Source: Cellvibrionales bacterium UBA2511 (GTDB lineage: Bacteria > Pseudomonadota > Gammaproteobacteria > Pseudomonadales > Porticoccaceae). From it: a DNA stretch of 8,123 nucleotides. Position 1 is the first letter of the stretch. The number at the start of each line of letters is the position of its first letter. This document shows, piece after piece, positions 1-5,914 of this stretch. The position numbers were made by a program, and so were the translations under genes. Where the stretch lies: the NCBI GenBank assembly GCA_002341315.1, contig DDNV01000015.1, positions 107,789 to 115,911 of the forward strand, given 5' to 3'. Under the pieces are notes generated by a model. It had not been told where the DNA came from and did not search any database. It saw nothing but the letters and a program-made list of their open reading frames with translations.

Positions 1-52
1 CCGCCATCAACTGACGCGTCCGGGGATCAAAAGTAGCCGTATCACCAGACAA
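1..52 (-). CDS. Possible 5' fragment of an unidentified gene (TTG start)
   Basis: On the minus strand a frame opens with TTG at 52-50 and stays open to the window edge. It reads L-S-G-D-T-A-T-F-D-P-R-T-R-Q-L-M-A. A GAGGG Shine-Dalgarno-like sequence (complement of 61-65) lies 8 nt before the TTG, and an in-frame TGA just upstream (58-56) makes TTG the only common start codon. The start overlaps the last codons of the cyclotransferase-like gene, as in a coupled operon. The other two minus-strand frames hit stops within this stretch. Only about 17 codons are visible, so no product can be named and the call could be wrong. Confidence 0.35.
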   Translation of the reverse strand, partial: MSGDTATFDPRTRQLMA

Positions 53-509
53 TCGTCACACCCTCACAGCAAACCGTGTTATTGATTTTCTCCCAGTAGG
101 CGGGGGAAAGGTAATCACGGCCCGCCAGTAAATGTTCGAGATACCAGCGCGCCGGGCGAATGGCGTGATCAATCACGGCGGGGTTGGCTATATAGGTCCA
201 GGCGGGCACAACACCGCGTTCGGTACATACCGGAAAACGTTCGCGACTGTACCTGAATGGCGTGCCTTCAAAGGGGTCTAGCCTGGCAATTTCTGCAGGA
301 CTTTCCAGCTGGTAAAGAACCCCTTCCACCCGCTCATCCCGGGCGAAAGCGATATTGGCGCAAGCCAGCCTGGCATCGTGGCCGGAGCGTTTATTGAACC
401 GCAGGCCATAACCATCCAGCCAGCCAGCGCACTGGCCGATGACTCGCATCTCACGCGCAGCCATGCGCTGCGAATTCATATTTGAGCCATAGGCAAAATA
501 GTAGCTCAC
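42..509 (-). CDS. Gamma-glutamylcyclotransferase-like (GGCT/AIG2-fold) protein
   Basis: The 155-residue protein has the family signature. An N-terminal YFAYGSNM motif (residues 4-11) forms the substrate-binding loop. A GYGLRFNKRS stretch lies at 33-42. VEGVLYQL (61-68) is followed by LDPFEG, whose Glu81 matches the catalytic glutamate. Members cyclise the gamma-glutamyl group of gamma-glutamyl amino acids or related amines to 5-oxoproline in the cytosol; the exact substrate cannot be read from sequence. The frame extends upstream to a GTG at 587. The extra 26 residues are basic and aromatic and unlike GGCT N-termini, so I prefer the GTG at 509, directly before SYYFAYGSN. Neither start has a good Shine-Dalgarno sequence. 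The first ATG (479) lies inside the conserved motif and cannot be the start. It is divergent from the gene at 656. Confidence 0.82.
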   Translation of the reverse strand: MSYYFAYGSNMNSQRMAAREMRVIGQCAGWLDGYGLRFNKRSGHDARLACANIAFARDERVEGVLYQLESPAEIARLDPFEGTPFRYSRERFPVCTERGVVPAWTYIANPAVIDHAIRPARWYLEHLLAGRDYLSPAYWEKINNTVCCEGVTIVW

Positions 510-590
510 AAAATATACCCAAAGTATTGTGCTTTGAAATGATCGGTAGTACCTTATTTTGCGTGGATGCGTTTTAGCCGTACGCACCTA

Positions 591-626
591 CAGGCCCCGA
601 TCCAGGACGCAGTTCCTCAGGGCCTG
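591..626 (+). other. Stem-loop in the 5' leader of the 656 gene
   Basis: CAGGCCC (591-597) and GGGCCTG (620-626) are exact reverse complements. Inside them AGGA and TCCT can pair around a 6-nt loop, giving a two-part hairpin. It ends about 15 nt before the Shine-Dalgarno sequence of the gene starting at 656. No T-run follows in either direction, so it does not look like an intrinsic terminator. It could be an mRNA-stability or translation-control element, or a protein-binding inverted repeat in this divergent region. Confidence 0.4.
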
Positions 627-655
627 TTCGAACCGCCATTTGAGGAGGCTGTATT

Positions 656-1351
656 ATGACTACCTCAACACCTGACCACAACACGGACAACGTGGTCGAT
701 CTCTTCACAGGGAAGCCCTACTCCTCCCGGTTAAACCGCCGCATTATCCGTCTCGCCCCCGAACTCGATGGTCTGGAAATGATCTATTCCAACGAGACTC
801 ACCCCAACAAGCTGTTCAGTGTCAAAGTACTGTGCTGGGCATTGCGTGCCGATGGTGAGGTGGTGGGTCTGGTGCCCTGGCTCGATGACATCATGCCATG
901 TACCGAGATACAGGATCCGCTGAATGGTCACTGGGAGGGCTACTACGATCCGGGCATCGACGAAGTCTTCTTTGAAGCGCCCATCCACAAGGTATTGGAG
1001 GTAGAGACAGCTGCAGAATACTATGAGATCGATTGCGAGACAGAGGGCGATGTCGTCCAGGAGCTGCCGGACACTATTGGCACCCATGCGGTACTGTCGA
1101 GCGACGGGTTCAAAAGTATTACGCTGAAAGAAGTCGTCAGCTGGCGACTGCTGTACGACGGCACCGTGCAGGGCATGCTGATCGATGATGAAAAAATCAT
1201 CAGCACACCAGTGCTGCCCGGCGACGCGTGTCTCTACTCGGCCAAAGGCGAAGAGACTTTCTGCTATTTCTTCCAGCACCATATCGCCAACAAGATCAAG
1301 GCGCAGGATCCGGAGGCACTGGCAGCGATCTCCATGCTGGTGGAGTCCTGA
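656..1351 (+). CDS. Uncharacterised 231-aa acidic protein with an internal repeat
   Basis: I do not recognise a named family. The ATG is preceded by a strong TGAGGAGG Shine-Dalgarno sequence (7 nt spacer), so the start is well supported. No signal peptide or membrane segment is visible, suggesting a soluble cytosolic protein. The N-terminus has the motif VVDLFTGKPY (13-22). Two segments look like diverged copies of one unit: residues 57-73 (K-V-L-C-W-A-L-R-A-D-G-E-V-V-G) and 158-175 (K-E-V-V-S-W-R-L-L-Y-D-G-T-V-Q-G). They share W61/W163, L63/L165, DG at 66-67/168-169, V69/V171 and G71/G173. The middle (100-140) is very acidic. It is a single-gene unit, divergent from the cyclotransferase-like gene and convergent with the hydrolase operon. 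The overlapping minus-strand frame is a shadow. Confidence 0.85.
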   Translation: MTTSTPDHNTDNVVDLFTGKPYSSRLNRRIIRLAPELDGLEMIYSNETHPNKLFSVKVLCWALRADGEVVGLVPWLDDIMPCTEIQDPLNGHWEGYYDPGIDEVFFEAPIHKVLEVETAAEYYEIDCETEGDVVQELPDTIGTHAVLSSDGFKSITLKEVVSWRLLYDGTVQGMLIDDEKIISTPVLPGDACLYSAKGEETFCYFFQHHIANKIKAQDPEALAAISMLVES

Positions 1352-1615
1352 GTAAAGCAGCAGGGACTGGGAAACCCGGCTGTAGTATTAAAGCGCCGCT
1401 GACAGCCCGTGGGGTAGCAGCAAAGCTGTCCCGATGATGGCGCCGGGCGGCTAACTGACCCGATAATCCTGTGTGATTCGGGTCGGCTGTCCTGCTCACC
1501 CCGTTTTCTGTTGTCGGGCGCTTTGTTGACGCCCAATTCTCCCTGCCAGATATCATTGCTTTAATAATCAATGCAACTCAGGGCTACGCACTGAGGCTGT
1601 ATCTCAAAGCGACGC
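1352..1615. other. Convergent intergenic region with several hairpins
   Basis: No credible gene is seen here. Potential hairpins are: GGCTGT 1378-1383 with ACAGCC 1402-1407; GGGGTAGC 1411-1418 with GCTGTCCC 1425-1432 (8 bp including two G-U pairs, loop AGCAAA); GACCCGA 1457-1463 with TCGGGTC 1478-1484, with a further 3 inner pairs; and GGGCG 1516-1520 with CGCCC 1530-1534. GACAGCC 1401-1407 could also pair with GGCTGTC 1484-1490. None is followed by a clear T-run, so termination is possible but not demonstrated. The clustering might equally mark a small RNA. Confidence 0.45.
1457..1484. other. Strongest inverted repeat of the convergent region (possible terminator stem)
   Basis: GACCCGA and TCGGGTC form a perfect 7-bp stem, extended by ATC/GAT around a CTGTGT loop. 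It lies about 105 nt after the stop at 1351 and about 130 nt beyond the hydrolase stop on the other strand. It may help end transcription from both sides, but the U-tract typical of intrinsic terminators is absent. Confidence 0.35.
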
Positions 1616-2269
1616 TTATGGGCAATTGCGGACAAACGCTGACACGGAGCTCGCGACGGCAGCCAGATGTTCAGACTGATCAAGACCGGAGGCCTTGCGG
1701 GGTTTCAGGTCGTGATTGCCGTCCTCCAGCCAGTGGAGTATTACGGCGGAGCTCAACGGAATTGAGGCCAACTCATCGGGCTTGCCAAAGGGATCACGGG
1801 TGCCCTGATAAATCAGGGCCGGCGTGGTCATGATCAGCAAGTGATCAACCCGCATCCGCTCGGGTTTACCGGGCGGATGAAAAGGGTACCCGAAGCAGCA
1901 CAGCCCTGCTGCGCCCAGTTCGTCGACAACCATACTCGCCATGCGACCACCCATCGATTTACCGCCGATCAGTATCGGGGCGGGAAGATCCTCGCACTGA
2001 CAGCAGTGGGCGTAGACTTCGCGCCAACAATCCAGCAATACGGGCTGGCGGTCTGGCGGCCGCTTTTGCCCGGTGAGACGACGTTGTCGCATATAGGGAA
2101 ACTCAAAGCGCACAACCGTCACACCCTCGACCGTCAACTGTCGGGTGATGGCCGCCATAAAATCACTGTCCATCGGCGCACCGGCACCGTGGGCCAGAAT
2201 CAATGAACCAACTGGCCGTGTTTGCTCCGCTGGCCGGTCTATCAGATAGCTCAGGGGGATAGCTGTCAC
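1616..2269 (-). CDS. Alpha/beta-fold hydrolase (dienelactone-hydrolase-like, TEX30/KANL3-type)
   Basis: The 217-residue protein has a complete alpha/beta-hydrolase layout. LILAHGAGAPMDS (23-35) supplies the oxyanion-hole strand and loop. GGKSMGGRMA (102-111) is the nucleophile elbow with Ser105. YQGTRDPFG (154-162) carries the acid Asp159, and EDGNHDL (182-188) carries His186. This pattern is typical of small bacterial members annotated only as alpha/beta family hydrolases; the substrate is unknown. No signal peptide is seen, so it is probably cytosolic. It starts with GTG inside a GTGA overlap with the YheU gene and has no Shine-Dalgarno sequence of its own, so translation probably depends on coupling. 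It is the last gene of a three-gene operon. A cysteine cluster (CCQC, 89-92; CC, 124-125) is notable but does not form a known metal motif. Confidence 0.85.
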   Translation of the reverse strand: MTAIPLSYLIDRPAEQTRPVGSLILAHGAGAPMDSDFMAAITRQLTVEGVTVVRFEFPYMRQRRLTGQKRPPDRQPVLLDCWREVYAHCCQCEDLPAPILIGGKSMGGRMASMVVDELGAAGLCCFGYPFHPPGKPERMRVDHLLIMTTPALIYQGTRDPFGKPDELASIPLSSAVILHWLEDGNHDLKPRKASGLDQSEHLAAVASSVSAFVRNCP

Positions 2270-2502
2270 GGTGAATCAGCCAGCTGACGAAACTGTTGCC
2301 GCGACAGCAAATTGCAACTTTCTGTCACTGGATCGAAGGTAATCACCACATCACCGCGATCCACCTGCCGTCTGAGCCGCTGCCGTTTGGCCTGCAGCGT
2401 CAACTCCTCGAAACCGTAGTCCGTACCCTCACGGGCGATAAAGTCCTCCAGCAGCGCGGTGAGCAGTTCGTCGGATAACCGATTCGGTGGAATCTGAATC
2501 AC
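2266..2502 (-). CDS. yheU: YheU family protein (UPF0270)
   Basis: The 78-residue protein matches E. coli YheU in length and pattern. IPPNRLSDELLTALLEDFI (4-22) corresponds to IPWQDLSPETLENLIESFV, and the hallmark REGTDYG is at 24-30. LSRQQF near the C-terminus matches the family's MPRSQF. The molecular function is unknown. The start is GTG at 2502, inside a GTGA overlap with the stop codon of the upstream methyltransferase gene, and its own stop overlaps the hydrolase start in the same way. In E. coli yheU lies beside yheT, which also encodes an alpha/beta hydrolase. Here the neighbouring hydrolase is a smaller, different type, so the pairing with hydrolases in general may be functional. Confidence 0.9.
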   Translation of the reverse strand: MIQIPPNRLSDELLTALLEDFIAREGTDYGFEELTLQAKRQRLRRQVDRGDVVITFDPVTESCNLLSRQQFRQLADSP

Positions 2503-3311
2503 GGTGCCGCCGGTTTGATAAACTTCAGCGTCATACGGTCGCTCTCACCAATGGCCTGATACTTCTCCCGATCCTTCTCCTGCAGCCGCAGGGAGGGCGG
2601 CAGGGTCCAGACACCCTCGGGATGATCGGTCGTATCTTTAGGGTTGGCATTGAGTTCGGACTTGGCCGCCAGCACAAAACCGGCTTTTTCCGCCAGCTCA
2701 ATCACGTAGGCCTCCGGCATATAGCCGCTGCGTATCATTTCCGCCCGTTCGATAGTACGGCCGGTGCGATGCTCCACAACACCGAGTACCCCGCCGGGTT
2801 TGAGCGCCCGGAAGAACAGTTCAAACGCTTTTCCTTCACTGTCAGAGCGCAGCCAGTTGTGTACATTGCGGAACGTCACCACCCGGTCGGCGACCCCATC
2901 GGGCACCGTCAGCACGCCGTTCGCCGGATCGAATGTCGACAGGATCACATCGCCATACGCCGTCGGATCAGCGGCCAGCTTCGCGGTAAATGACGCCAAC
3001 GACCGTTCGTAATAGGGCACACCGCTGTCTTCTGGAAAATGGGCCGCATACAACAGGCCTTGATCAGCGTCCCCGTGTTGGACCAGTGGCGCGAGAATTT
3101 CGGTATACCAGCCGGCACCGGGGGAAATCTCCACCACAGTCATGCCCGGTTCCACCTGAAAAAAGGCCAGGGTTTCCACCGGGTGACGATAACTGTCGCG
3201 TGCAACAAATTCAGGCGTCCGGTTCGCTCCCGCAAAAGGAGACGCATCGGCCATCACATCGACACCCCCCAACCATAACACCAGTAACAGTAACGAATTA
3301 ATGATTTTCAT
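2499..3311 (-). CDS. Exported class I SAM-dependent methyltransferase-like protein (COG4798 type)
   Basis: The 270-residue protein begins with MKIINSLLLLVLWLGGVDVMA, a standard Sec signal peptide: a lysine, a hydrophobic core, then V-M-A before the likely cleavage site after residue 21. The mature part is a Rossmann-fold methyltransferase. VVEISPGAGWYTEIL (59-73) is SAM-binding motif I, VVTFRNVHNW (144-153) the motif-IV region, and ALKPGGVLGVVEHR (169-182) the post-IV strand. The nucleotide-binding loop looks intact. Substrate and reaction are unknown. Export is unusual because SAM is a cytosolic cofactor. The ATG has a good AGAGGAG Shine-Dalgarno sequence 6 nt upstream, which supports this start and so the signal peptide. 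It is the first gene of the operon with yheU and the hydrolase, and divergent from the ACT-domain gene. Confidence 0.82.
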   Translation of the reverse strand: MKIINSLLLLVLWLGGVDVMADASPFAGANRTPEFVARDSYRHPVETLAFFQVEPGMTVVEISPGAGWYTEILAPLVQHGDADQGLLYAAHFPEDSGVPYYERSLASFTAKLAADPTAYGDVILSTFDPANGVLTVPDGVADRVVTFRNVHNWLRSDSEGKAFELFFRALKPGGVLGVVEHRTGRTIERAEMIRSGYMPEAYVIELAEKAGFVLAAKSELNANPKDTTDHPEGVWTLPPSLRLQEKDREKYQAIGESDRMTLKFIKPAAP

Positions 3312-3431
3312 CTCGATCTCCTCTGGGTCTCTGAAGGCTTCAAAATGGCCGGTAGATAATCTCCGGTCGTGGCCGGGGGCCGATTGTTAGGCCATAATAG
3401 TCCCACAACCGCACAGGAATAAGAACCGCGC

Positions 3432-3944
3432 ATGAAACACTATCTCGCATTGACCGTCATCGCCAATGATCGCCCCGGCATTGTGGAGCGCATCGCCGAT
3501 GTGGTCACCCGTGCCGGTGGCAACTGGCTGGAAAGCAGCATGTCCCGCCTTGCCGGCAAATTCGCTGGCATCCTGTTGGTGGATGTTGCCGAAGACCGAC
3601 AGGCGGCTCTGCTCACGGCGCTGGAACAACTACAACACCAGGGTATCCGGGTAACCGGCGAGGCCTGCTCCTCACTGCATCCAGCCGATGGCGAGCGCGT
3701 CACACTGAGGGTGGTCGGCAACGACCGACCAGGTATCGTCGGCGAGATATCCGGTATTCTGGCAAGACTGCAGGTCAACGTGGAGGAACTCAATACCCAC
3801 TGCGAAGATGCGCCGATGAGCTCGGAAATCCTGTTCCGGGCCAGTGCAACCCTGCAATTGCCACAGGACCTCGATAAAGGCCGACTGCAACAGGCACTGG
3901 AAAGTGTATCGGACGATCTCATGGTGGAGCTGGAACAGACCTGA
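3432..3944 (+). CDS. Double-ACT-domain protein, GcvR-like
   Basis: The 170-residue protein contains two ACT domains, about residues 1-75 and 88-166. Each opens with the ligand-binding turn NDRPGIV (12-18 and 97-103). This size and arrangement match the glycine cleavage system regulator GcvR of E. coli (about 190 aa), which has no DNA-binding domain and acts on the activator GcvA. Many proteins annotated as GcvR in other bacteria are only architecturally similar, so amino-acid-responsive regulation is a reasonable inference and control of gcv operons is less certain. No gcv gene is present here. It is monocistronic, with a weak AGGAATAAG ribosome site, and convergent with the VIT1-type gene (24 nt between stops). 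Confidence 0.8.
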   Translation: MKHYLALTVIANDRPGIVERIADVVTRAGGNWLESSMSRLAGKFAGILLVDVAEDRQAALLTALEQLQHQGIRVTGEACSSLHPADGERVTLRVVGNDRPGIVGEISGILARLQVNVEELNTHCEDAPMSSEILFRASATLQLPQDLDKGRLQQALESVSDDLMVELEQT

Positions 3945-3951
3945 AGGCATT

Positions 3952-3987
3952 TAGGCAACCAGGCCTTTCTAGGCAACCAGGCCTTTC
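3952..3987. repeat. Exact 18-bp tandem duplication across a stop codon
   Basis: TAGGCAACCAGGCCTTTC occurs twice back to back (3952-3969 and 3970-3987) with no mismatch. On the minus strand both copies encode the tail K-G-L-V-A followed by a stop: TAG ends the VIT1-type gene in the inner copy, and TAA ends the same words in the outer copy. Each copy contains the palindrome AGGCCT, so the two can pair as a 6-bp hairpin between the convergent genes. Confidence 0.95.
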
Positions 3988-4739
3988 AATAACAATCCCA
4001 CCCCAAATGCCATCCCGGCAGCAATACCACCGATCGCCACCGTTTCCAGCCCCGACACCAGCCAACCCTGATCGACAAAACGACCCTTCATGGCACCGAC
4101 GATGAAAAAAGCTATCACTGTGAGGCCAGCGGACAGGCCAAAGGCGTAATCGATCAGCCCCGGGGATAACCAGTTAGCGACATAAGTCATCAACGGGATA
4201 AACCCTACCAGGCAAAAGGCGCCAAAGGTGGCCAGACCGGCCTTGAACGGGTCATGTGATTGCAGTGAGAGACCAAACTCTTCCTGAACCATGGTATCCA
4301 CCCAGGTTTTCTCATCCGAGGTAATCACATCCACAGCATCTTCGAGAACACTCCCCTCGAAACCCTTGCGGGCATAAATCTGGCGAATCTCCTCCACCTC
4401 GCCCTCGGGAAATCGTTTGATTTCCTCGAGCTCCCGGTTGCGGATCTTGATGCGGTGCTGGTTCTCCGCACGGGTACCCAGATAATTACTCACCGCCATG
4501 CTGAAACCGTCCGCCAGCAGGTTGGCAAAACCCAGGATAATAATTACCGAAGAAGATAAACCCGCACCGGCAACACCCGCAACGATGGCAAACGTGGTGA
4601 TGGCTCCATCCACCGCACCGTAGATAAAGTCCCTCACGTAAACAGAGTCCGGACCATCATCCAGACGCTGGGCAATCAACTGAGGATCATGATGGGCTCT
4701 AAAATCCTCAATCTCTCCGAGCTTATCGTGGTTTTCCAT
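3969..4739 (-). CDS. VIT1/CCC1 family Fe2+/Mn2+ transporter
   Basis: The 256-residue inner-membrane protein has the five-helix VIT1 layout. TM1 is about 38-60, with Asp44 in YGAVDGAITTF. TM2 is about 64-87, with Met81 in DGFSMAVSNY. A cytosolic Glu-rich metal-binding domain spans about 90-160, and three C-terminal helices lie at about 165-187, 197-217 and 226-250. E103, E106, E114, E117, M150 and E154 keep the spacing of the metal-binding residues I recall from the eucalyptus VIT1 structure, offset by one. Members move Fe2+ or Mn2+ out of the cytosol, usually driven by H+. The usual GEY at the end of TM2 is SNY here. I chose ATG at 4739 because GGAG lies 7 nt upstream; the longer GTG start at 4757 has no ribosome site. 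It is probably co-transcribed with the antiporter gene, 55 nt upstream. Confidence 0.9.
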   Translation of the reverse strand: MENHDKLGEIEDFRAHHDPQLIAQRLDDGPDSVYVRDFIYGAVDGAITTFAIVAGVAGAGLSSSVIIILGFANLLADGFSMAVSNYLGTRAENQHRIKIRNRELEEIKRFPEGEVEEIRQIYARKGFEGSVLEDAVDVITSDEKTWVDTMVQEEFGLSLQSHDPFKAGLATFGAFCLVGFIPLMTYVANWLSPGLIDYAFGLSAGLTVIAFFIVGAMKGRFVDQGWLVSGLETVAIGGIAAGMAFGVGLLLKGLVA

Positions 4740-4754
4740 GGGCCAACTCCAGAG

Positions 4755-4787
4755 CACACCGGGATTAAAGTAAAGCCCGGCATTGTG
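4755..4787. other. Hairpin between the antiporter and VIT1-type genes
   Basis: CCGGG (4759-4763) pairs with CCCGG (4776-4780), and after a 3-nt bulge CACA (4755-4758) pairs with TGTG (4784-4787), around a 12-nt A/T-rich loop. In the minus-strand transcript it sits between the antiporter stop (4795) and the Shine-Dalgarno sequence of the VIT1-type gene. No T-run follows, so it is more likely an mRNA processing, stability or attenuation structure than a full terminator. Confidence 0.4.
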
Positions 4788-4794
4788 TAAACGG

Positions 4795-5775
4795 TCAGGC
4801 TGAACCGGTTAATACCGAGAATGCCAGATAACTATTGTAGGTAATAAAGACCAACAGCAGACCAAAACCCTCCAGCCGGTTAATCCGGCCCTGCCCTCTA
4901 AAGCCGTAGGCCATAAATAGCAACATCACCATGAGAAGCATCATTGTGCCCCAATCGCGGGTCAACACCTGCTGTGACAGATTGGTCAAGGGCTCAATCA
5001 GACCGGCAATACCTACTACTGCCAAAATATTGAACATATTGGAGCCGACGATATTGCCGATGGCAATATCGTGCTCACCCTTGCGCACGGCAATTACAGA
5101 AGATGCCAATTCAGGCAGGGACGTGCCCAAAGCGACTATAGTCAAACCGATAATCAGGTCGCTGACACCCAGAGATTCGGCAATGGTGACGGCCCCCCAC
5201 ACCAGCAGCCGCGAGCTGGCCACCAATACGATCAAACCCACGGCCAGCCAGATGATAGCTTTCGCCAGTGGCATGGTATGTTCACGTATTTCCTGATCGA
5301 AGTCTGTTGCCAGGGCATCACCCCGATCCCGAATAGCAGAAAAAACCGACCAGCCAATCAATGCAAAAAAACCGATCAGTAGCAATGCCGCCTCCCAGCG
5401 AAGCACTGCGTTATCCCAAAGCATGAGACCCGCGCCAAGACTGATCAGAATCAGCAACGGCAGTTCCCTGCGAACGATTTTTGAATGCACCCTGATCGGC
5501 ATAATCAAGGCTGTAACACCCAGTATCAGGCCGGTATTGACAATATTGGACCCCAGCGCATTACCCAGAGCAAGCTCAGGACTGCCATCCAGAGCCGCCA
5601 TGGCCGACACCACCATCTCCGGTGCAGAAGTGCCAAAACCGACAATCACCATCCCGATCAGGAGGCTGGGCATACCGGCATGATAGGCTGTCGCCGCAGC
5701 ACCATCCACAAATCGGTCGGCACTCCAGATCAACAGACCAAAACCCACCAACACCGCCAGCATTGCAATCAGCAT
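4795..5775 (-). CDS. yrbG: Calcium/sodium antiporter, YrbG/CaxA type
   Basis: The 326-residue inner-membrane protein matches the family length (E. coli YrbG 325 aa) and has about ten hydrophobic segments. It shows the inverted alpha-repeat pair of the CaCA superfamily. The first is GFGTSAPEMVVS (46-57, Glu53) followed by GNALGSNIVN (71-80); the second is ALGTSLPELASS (215-226, Glu222) followed by GNIVGSNMFN (240-249). The two glutamates and the flanking Asn/Ser residues form the ion sites. The two halves are joined by a charged cytosolic loop at about 148-168. The predicted role is Ca2+ extrusion coupled to Na+ (or K+/Na+) entry. The ATG at 5775 follows AAGGGAG with a 4-nt spacer. It is likely the first gene of a two-gene metal-ion operon with the VIT1-type gene, and is separated from trmL by 139 nt. 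Confidence 0.92.
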   Translation of the reverse strand: MLIAMLAVLVGFGLLIWSADRFVDGAAATAYHAGMPSLLIGMVIVGFGTSAPEMVVSAMAALDGSPELALGNALGSNIVNTGLILGVTALIMPIRVHSKIVRRELPLLILISLGAGLMLWDNAVLRWEAALLLIGFFALIGWSVFSAIRDRGDALATDFDQEIREHTMPLAKAIIWLAVGLIVLVASSRLLVWGAVTIAESLGVSDLIIGLTIVALGTSLPELASSVIAVRKGEHDIAIGNIVGSNMFNILAVVGIAGLIEPLTNLSQQVLTRDWGTMMLLMVMLLFMAYGFRGQGRINRLEGFGLLLVFITYNSYLAFSVLTGSA

Positions 5776-5814
5776 ATCGCTCCCTTTTTAACTATTCGTT
5801 CTGTCATTAAAACC

Positions 5815-5876
5815 TGCGCATTAACTCGTCGATGCGCACACGCCATCTTCTGCCGGGCGGAGCATCCTAACCGGCA
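5815..5876. repeat. Two small inverted repeats upstream of the antiporter gene
   Basis: TGCGCA occurs at 5815-5820 and 5833-5838; as it is self-complementary, the copies can pair around a 12-nt loop. TGCCGG (5851-5856) is the reverse complement of CCGGCA (5871-5876), with a 14-nt loop. Both lie between the trmL stop and the antiporter start. They could be the trmL terminator region or operator sites for the metal-ion operon. No T-run and no known regulator consensus was recognised. Confidence 0.3.
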
Positions 5877-5914
5877 ACACTATGCAAGGCCAGCTATAGG
5901 AAGTAGTCAGATCA

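Noticed and set aside
611..640. tRNA T-arm-like GTTCGAACC
   Set aside because: The flanking bases do not pair as a T-stem, and no acceptor, D or anticodon arm could be found around it.
731..1282. 183-aa minus-strand open frame
   Set aside because: It is fully inside the well-supported plus-strand gene at 656-1351, which has a strong ribosome site; the frame looks like a shadow with no recognisable domain.
1365..1450. Cobalamin-riboswitch-like letters (GGGAAACCCGG followed by GCTGACAGCCCG)
   Set aside because: The resemblance is partial, the conserved later core was not found, and no plus-strand gene follows within the window that it could control.
1577..1595. CTCAG/CTGAG inverted repeat as terminator of the hydrolase operon
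   Set aside because: The stem is only 5 bp with a 9-nt loop and has no T-run on the minus strand, so it does not support a terminator call.
3440..3976. 178-aa minus-strand open frame
   Set aside because: It overlaps the double-ACT gene, and its Ser/Arg/Pro-rich composition is typical of an antisense shadow.
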